The position numbers and the translations under genes are program-made. Shown here one piece after another: positions 62,726 through 64,000 of a DNA stretch of 64,000 nucleotides. The notes beneath the pieces were generated by a model. It had not been told where the DNA came from, did no database searches, and was given only the letters and a program-made list of their open reading frames with translations. Each line of letters starts with the position of its first letter. The stretch's first letter is position 1. This stretch comes from Marivivens niveibacter (lineage in GTDB: Bacteria > Pseudomonadota > Alphaproteobacteria > Rhodobacterales > Rhodobacteraceae), in contig NZ_MSPP01000002.1 of the NCBI RefSeq assembly GCF_002150005.2, positions 248,001 to 312,000 of the forward strand, written 5' to 3'.

Positions 62726-64000
62726 TTACTCCTCGGCCTCCTCTTCTTCAACGTCCGCGGTCAGCTCTTCTGGATCGACCCAACCCAGCATAACACGAGC
62801 GGTCATGATCAGGTTCTGAGCTTCTTCAAGGCTCACATCGAATTTTTCCAGAACGCCGTCGTCTTTGACGCGTTCACCGTTCACGGTGGTCCAGCCACCA
62901 GCCAGTTCCCAGTCCGCGCAGGTTGCGAAATCTTCTAGCGATTTCACGCCGTCTTCGGCCAAGGCTTCGACCATTTGCGGTGTCAGACCATCAAACGTGA
63001 TTAGGCTGTCTTCGACGCCCATAGCGCGTGCAGCTTCCAATGCTTTGGCAGCTTGCGCTTCTAGGTAGTCACGTGCACGTGCCTGCAGTTCGTTTGCGGT
63101 GTCTTCGTCAACACCGTCGATGACCAGCAGTTCGTCCAATTCAACATAGGCGACTTCTTCTAGGCTGGTGAAGCCTTCGGCAACCAGCAACTGAGCAAAG
63201 AATTCGTCCAAATCCAAGGTTTCGACGAACAGTTTCGTGCGCACCTCGAATTCGGCCTGACGGCGCTTGGATTCTTCTTCTTCGGTCATGATGTCGATGT
63301 CCAGACCGGTCAGCTGGGATGCCAGACGTACGTTCTGACCACGGCGACCAATCGCCAGCGACAGCTGCTCTTCTGGGACGACGACTTCGATTTTGCCGGC
63401 TTCTTCGTCCAGAACAACCTTGGAAACCTCTGCAGGCTGCAGCGCGTTCACAAGGAAGGTTGGCATATCTTCGTTCCACGGGATGATGTCGATCTTTTCA
63501 CCCTGCAGTTCGTTCACAACGGCCTGAACGCGGCTACCGCGCATACCGACGCACGCGCCAACAGGATCGATCGAACCGTCGCTCGATAGTACAGCGATTT
63601 TCGCGCGCGAACCTGGGTCACGAGCCACCGCTTTGATCTCGATGATGCCTTCGTAGATTTCAGGCACTTCCATTTTGAACAGTTCGGCCATGAATTCCGG
63701 CGCGGTACGCGACAGGAAGATCTGAGGGCCACGCTGTTCGCGGCGCACGTCTTTGACGTAGGCACGAATACGGTCGCCAGGGCGGTATGCCTCGCGGCCA
63801 ATTTTTTCGTTGCGGCGCAGGACAGCTTCGCCAGCGCCCACATCGACGATCACGTTGCCATATTCTTCGCGCTTCACAGCAGCGTTGATAATGGTGCCGT
63901 TCTTGTCTTTGAATTCTTCGTACTGCTTGTCACGCTCTGCTTCGCGGACTTTTTGCAGGATAACCTGTTTTGCAGACTGCGCAGCAATACGGCCCAGTTC
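62726..64000 (-). CDS. nusA: Transcription termination/antitermination factor NusA, 5' end beyond window
   Basis: The frame is open to the right edge, so the N-terminus lies outside; 424 residues are seen. Visible are the end of the RNA-polymerase-binding N-terminal domain (VILQKVREAERDKQYEEF), the S1 domain (VGAGEAVLRRNEKIGREAY), the KH domains (DPVGACVGMRGSRVQAVVNEL; VVPEEQLSLAIGRRGQNVRL), and the C-terminal acidic repeats ending in EELTADVEEEEAEE. ylxR starts 20 bp downstream. Confidence 0.96.
   Translation of the reverse strand, partial: ELGRIAAQSAKQVILQKVREAERDKQYEEFKDKNGTIINAAVKREEYGNVIVDVGAGEAVLRRNEKIGREAYRPGDRIRAYVKDVRREQRGPQIFLSRTAPEFMAELFKMEVPEIYEGIIEIKAVARDPGSRAKIAVLSSDGSIDPVGACVGMRGSRVQAVVNELQGEKIDIIPWNEDMPTFLVNALQPAEVSKVVLDEEAGKIEVVVPEEQLSLAIGRRGQNVRLASQLTGLDIDIMTEEEESKRRQAEFEVRTKLFVETLDLDEFFAQLLVAEGFTSLEEVAYVELDELLVIDGVDEDTANELQARARDYLEAQAAKALEAARAMGVEDSLITFDGLTPQMVEALAEDGVKSLEDFATCADWELAGGWTTVNGERVKDDGVLEKFDVSLEEAQNLIMTARVMLGWVDPEELTADVEEEEAEE

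Overview
The window looks like chromosome of a marine alphaproteobacterium of the Rhodobacteraceae / Roseobacter group. This rests on gene order and protein type, not on any database search. Supporting blocks are the order HDAC-like gene / xseB / ispA / dxs, the petP-petR regulator pair, gltD and gltB separated by a secreted protein gene, kdsD-lptC-lptA-lptB-hpf-ptsN, an NDUFA9-type epimerase, and nusA-ylxR-infB. Codon use is moderately GC-rich. Almost all of the window is densely packed core genome.

Layout. 1-10.8 kb: isoprenoid precursor genes (dxs cut by the left edge, ispA), xseB, a histone-deacetylase-like hydrolase, the PetR/PetP regulators, ilvE, an EamA transporter, queG, a GST, mtgA and a FIST-like protein with a small upstream partner. 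10.9-17.7 kb: glutamate synthase operon. 17.9-19.7 kb: uppP and an NDUFA9-like gene. 19.84 kb: tRNA-Leu(CAG). 19.92-28.32 kb: an 8.4 kb genomic island at the 3' end of that tRNA, bounded by a 15-bp direct repeat. It carries a tyrosine integrase, a 403-bp non-coding sequence present twice, a small secreted protein, an unusual 557-aa membrane protein, a lipoprotein, a serine recombinase with a palindromic upstream site, and a DUF262/DUF1524 (GmrSD-like) putative defence nuclease. 28.3-35 kb: the displaced tRNA terminator, a DUF1810 gene, a 10-TM membrane protein behind an FNR-type box, an RNase D-like gene, and the Kdo/LPS-transport operon with hpf and ptsN. 35-46.2 kb: a surface-polysaccharide cluster (sulfotransferase, four glycosyltransferases, galE, galU, kdsB, cysQ, and an ABC-2 export permease). 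46.2-53.5 kb: alkB, dnaK-dnaJ, radC, a PstS/OmpA fusion and a secreted protein. 53.6-64 kb: secA, a parvulin isomerase, argJ, a MutT protein, a tandem pair of about 40-residue microproteins, infB, ylxR, and nusA cut by the right edge.

How it fits together. kdsD and kdsB feed Kdo synthesis, and LptABC exports LPS. galE and galU supply UDP-sugars to the glycosyltransferases. The sulfotransferase plus the PAP phosphatase CysQ suggest a sulfated polymer. The part least explained by standard annotation is the tRNA-Leu island: its twin non-coding repeats, its two recombinases and its cargo. Second is the pair of paralogous microprotein genes beside infB.
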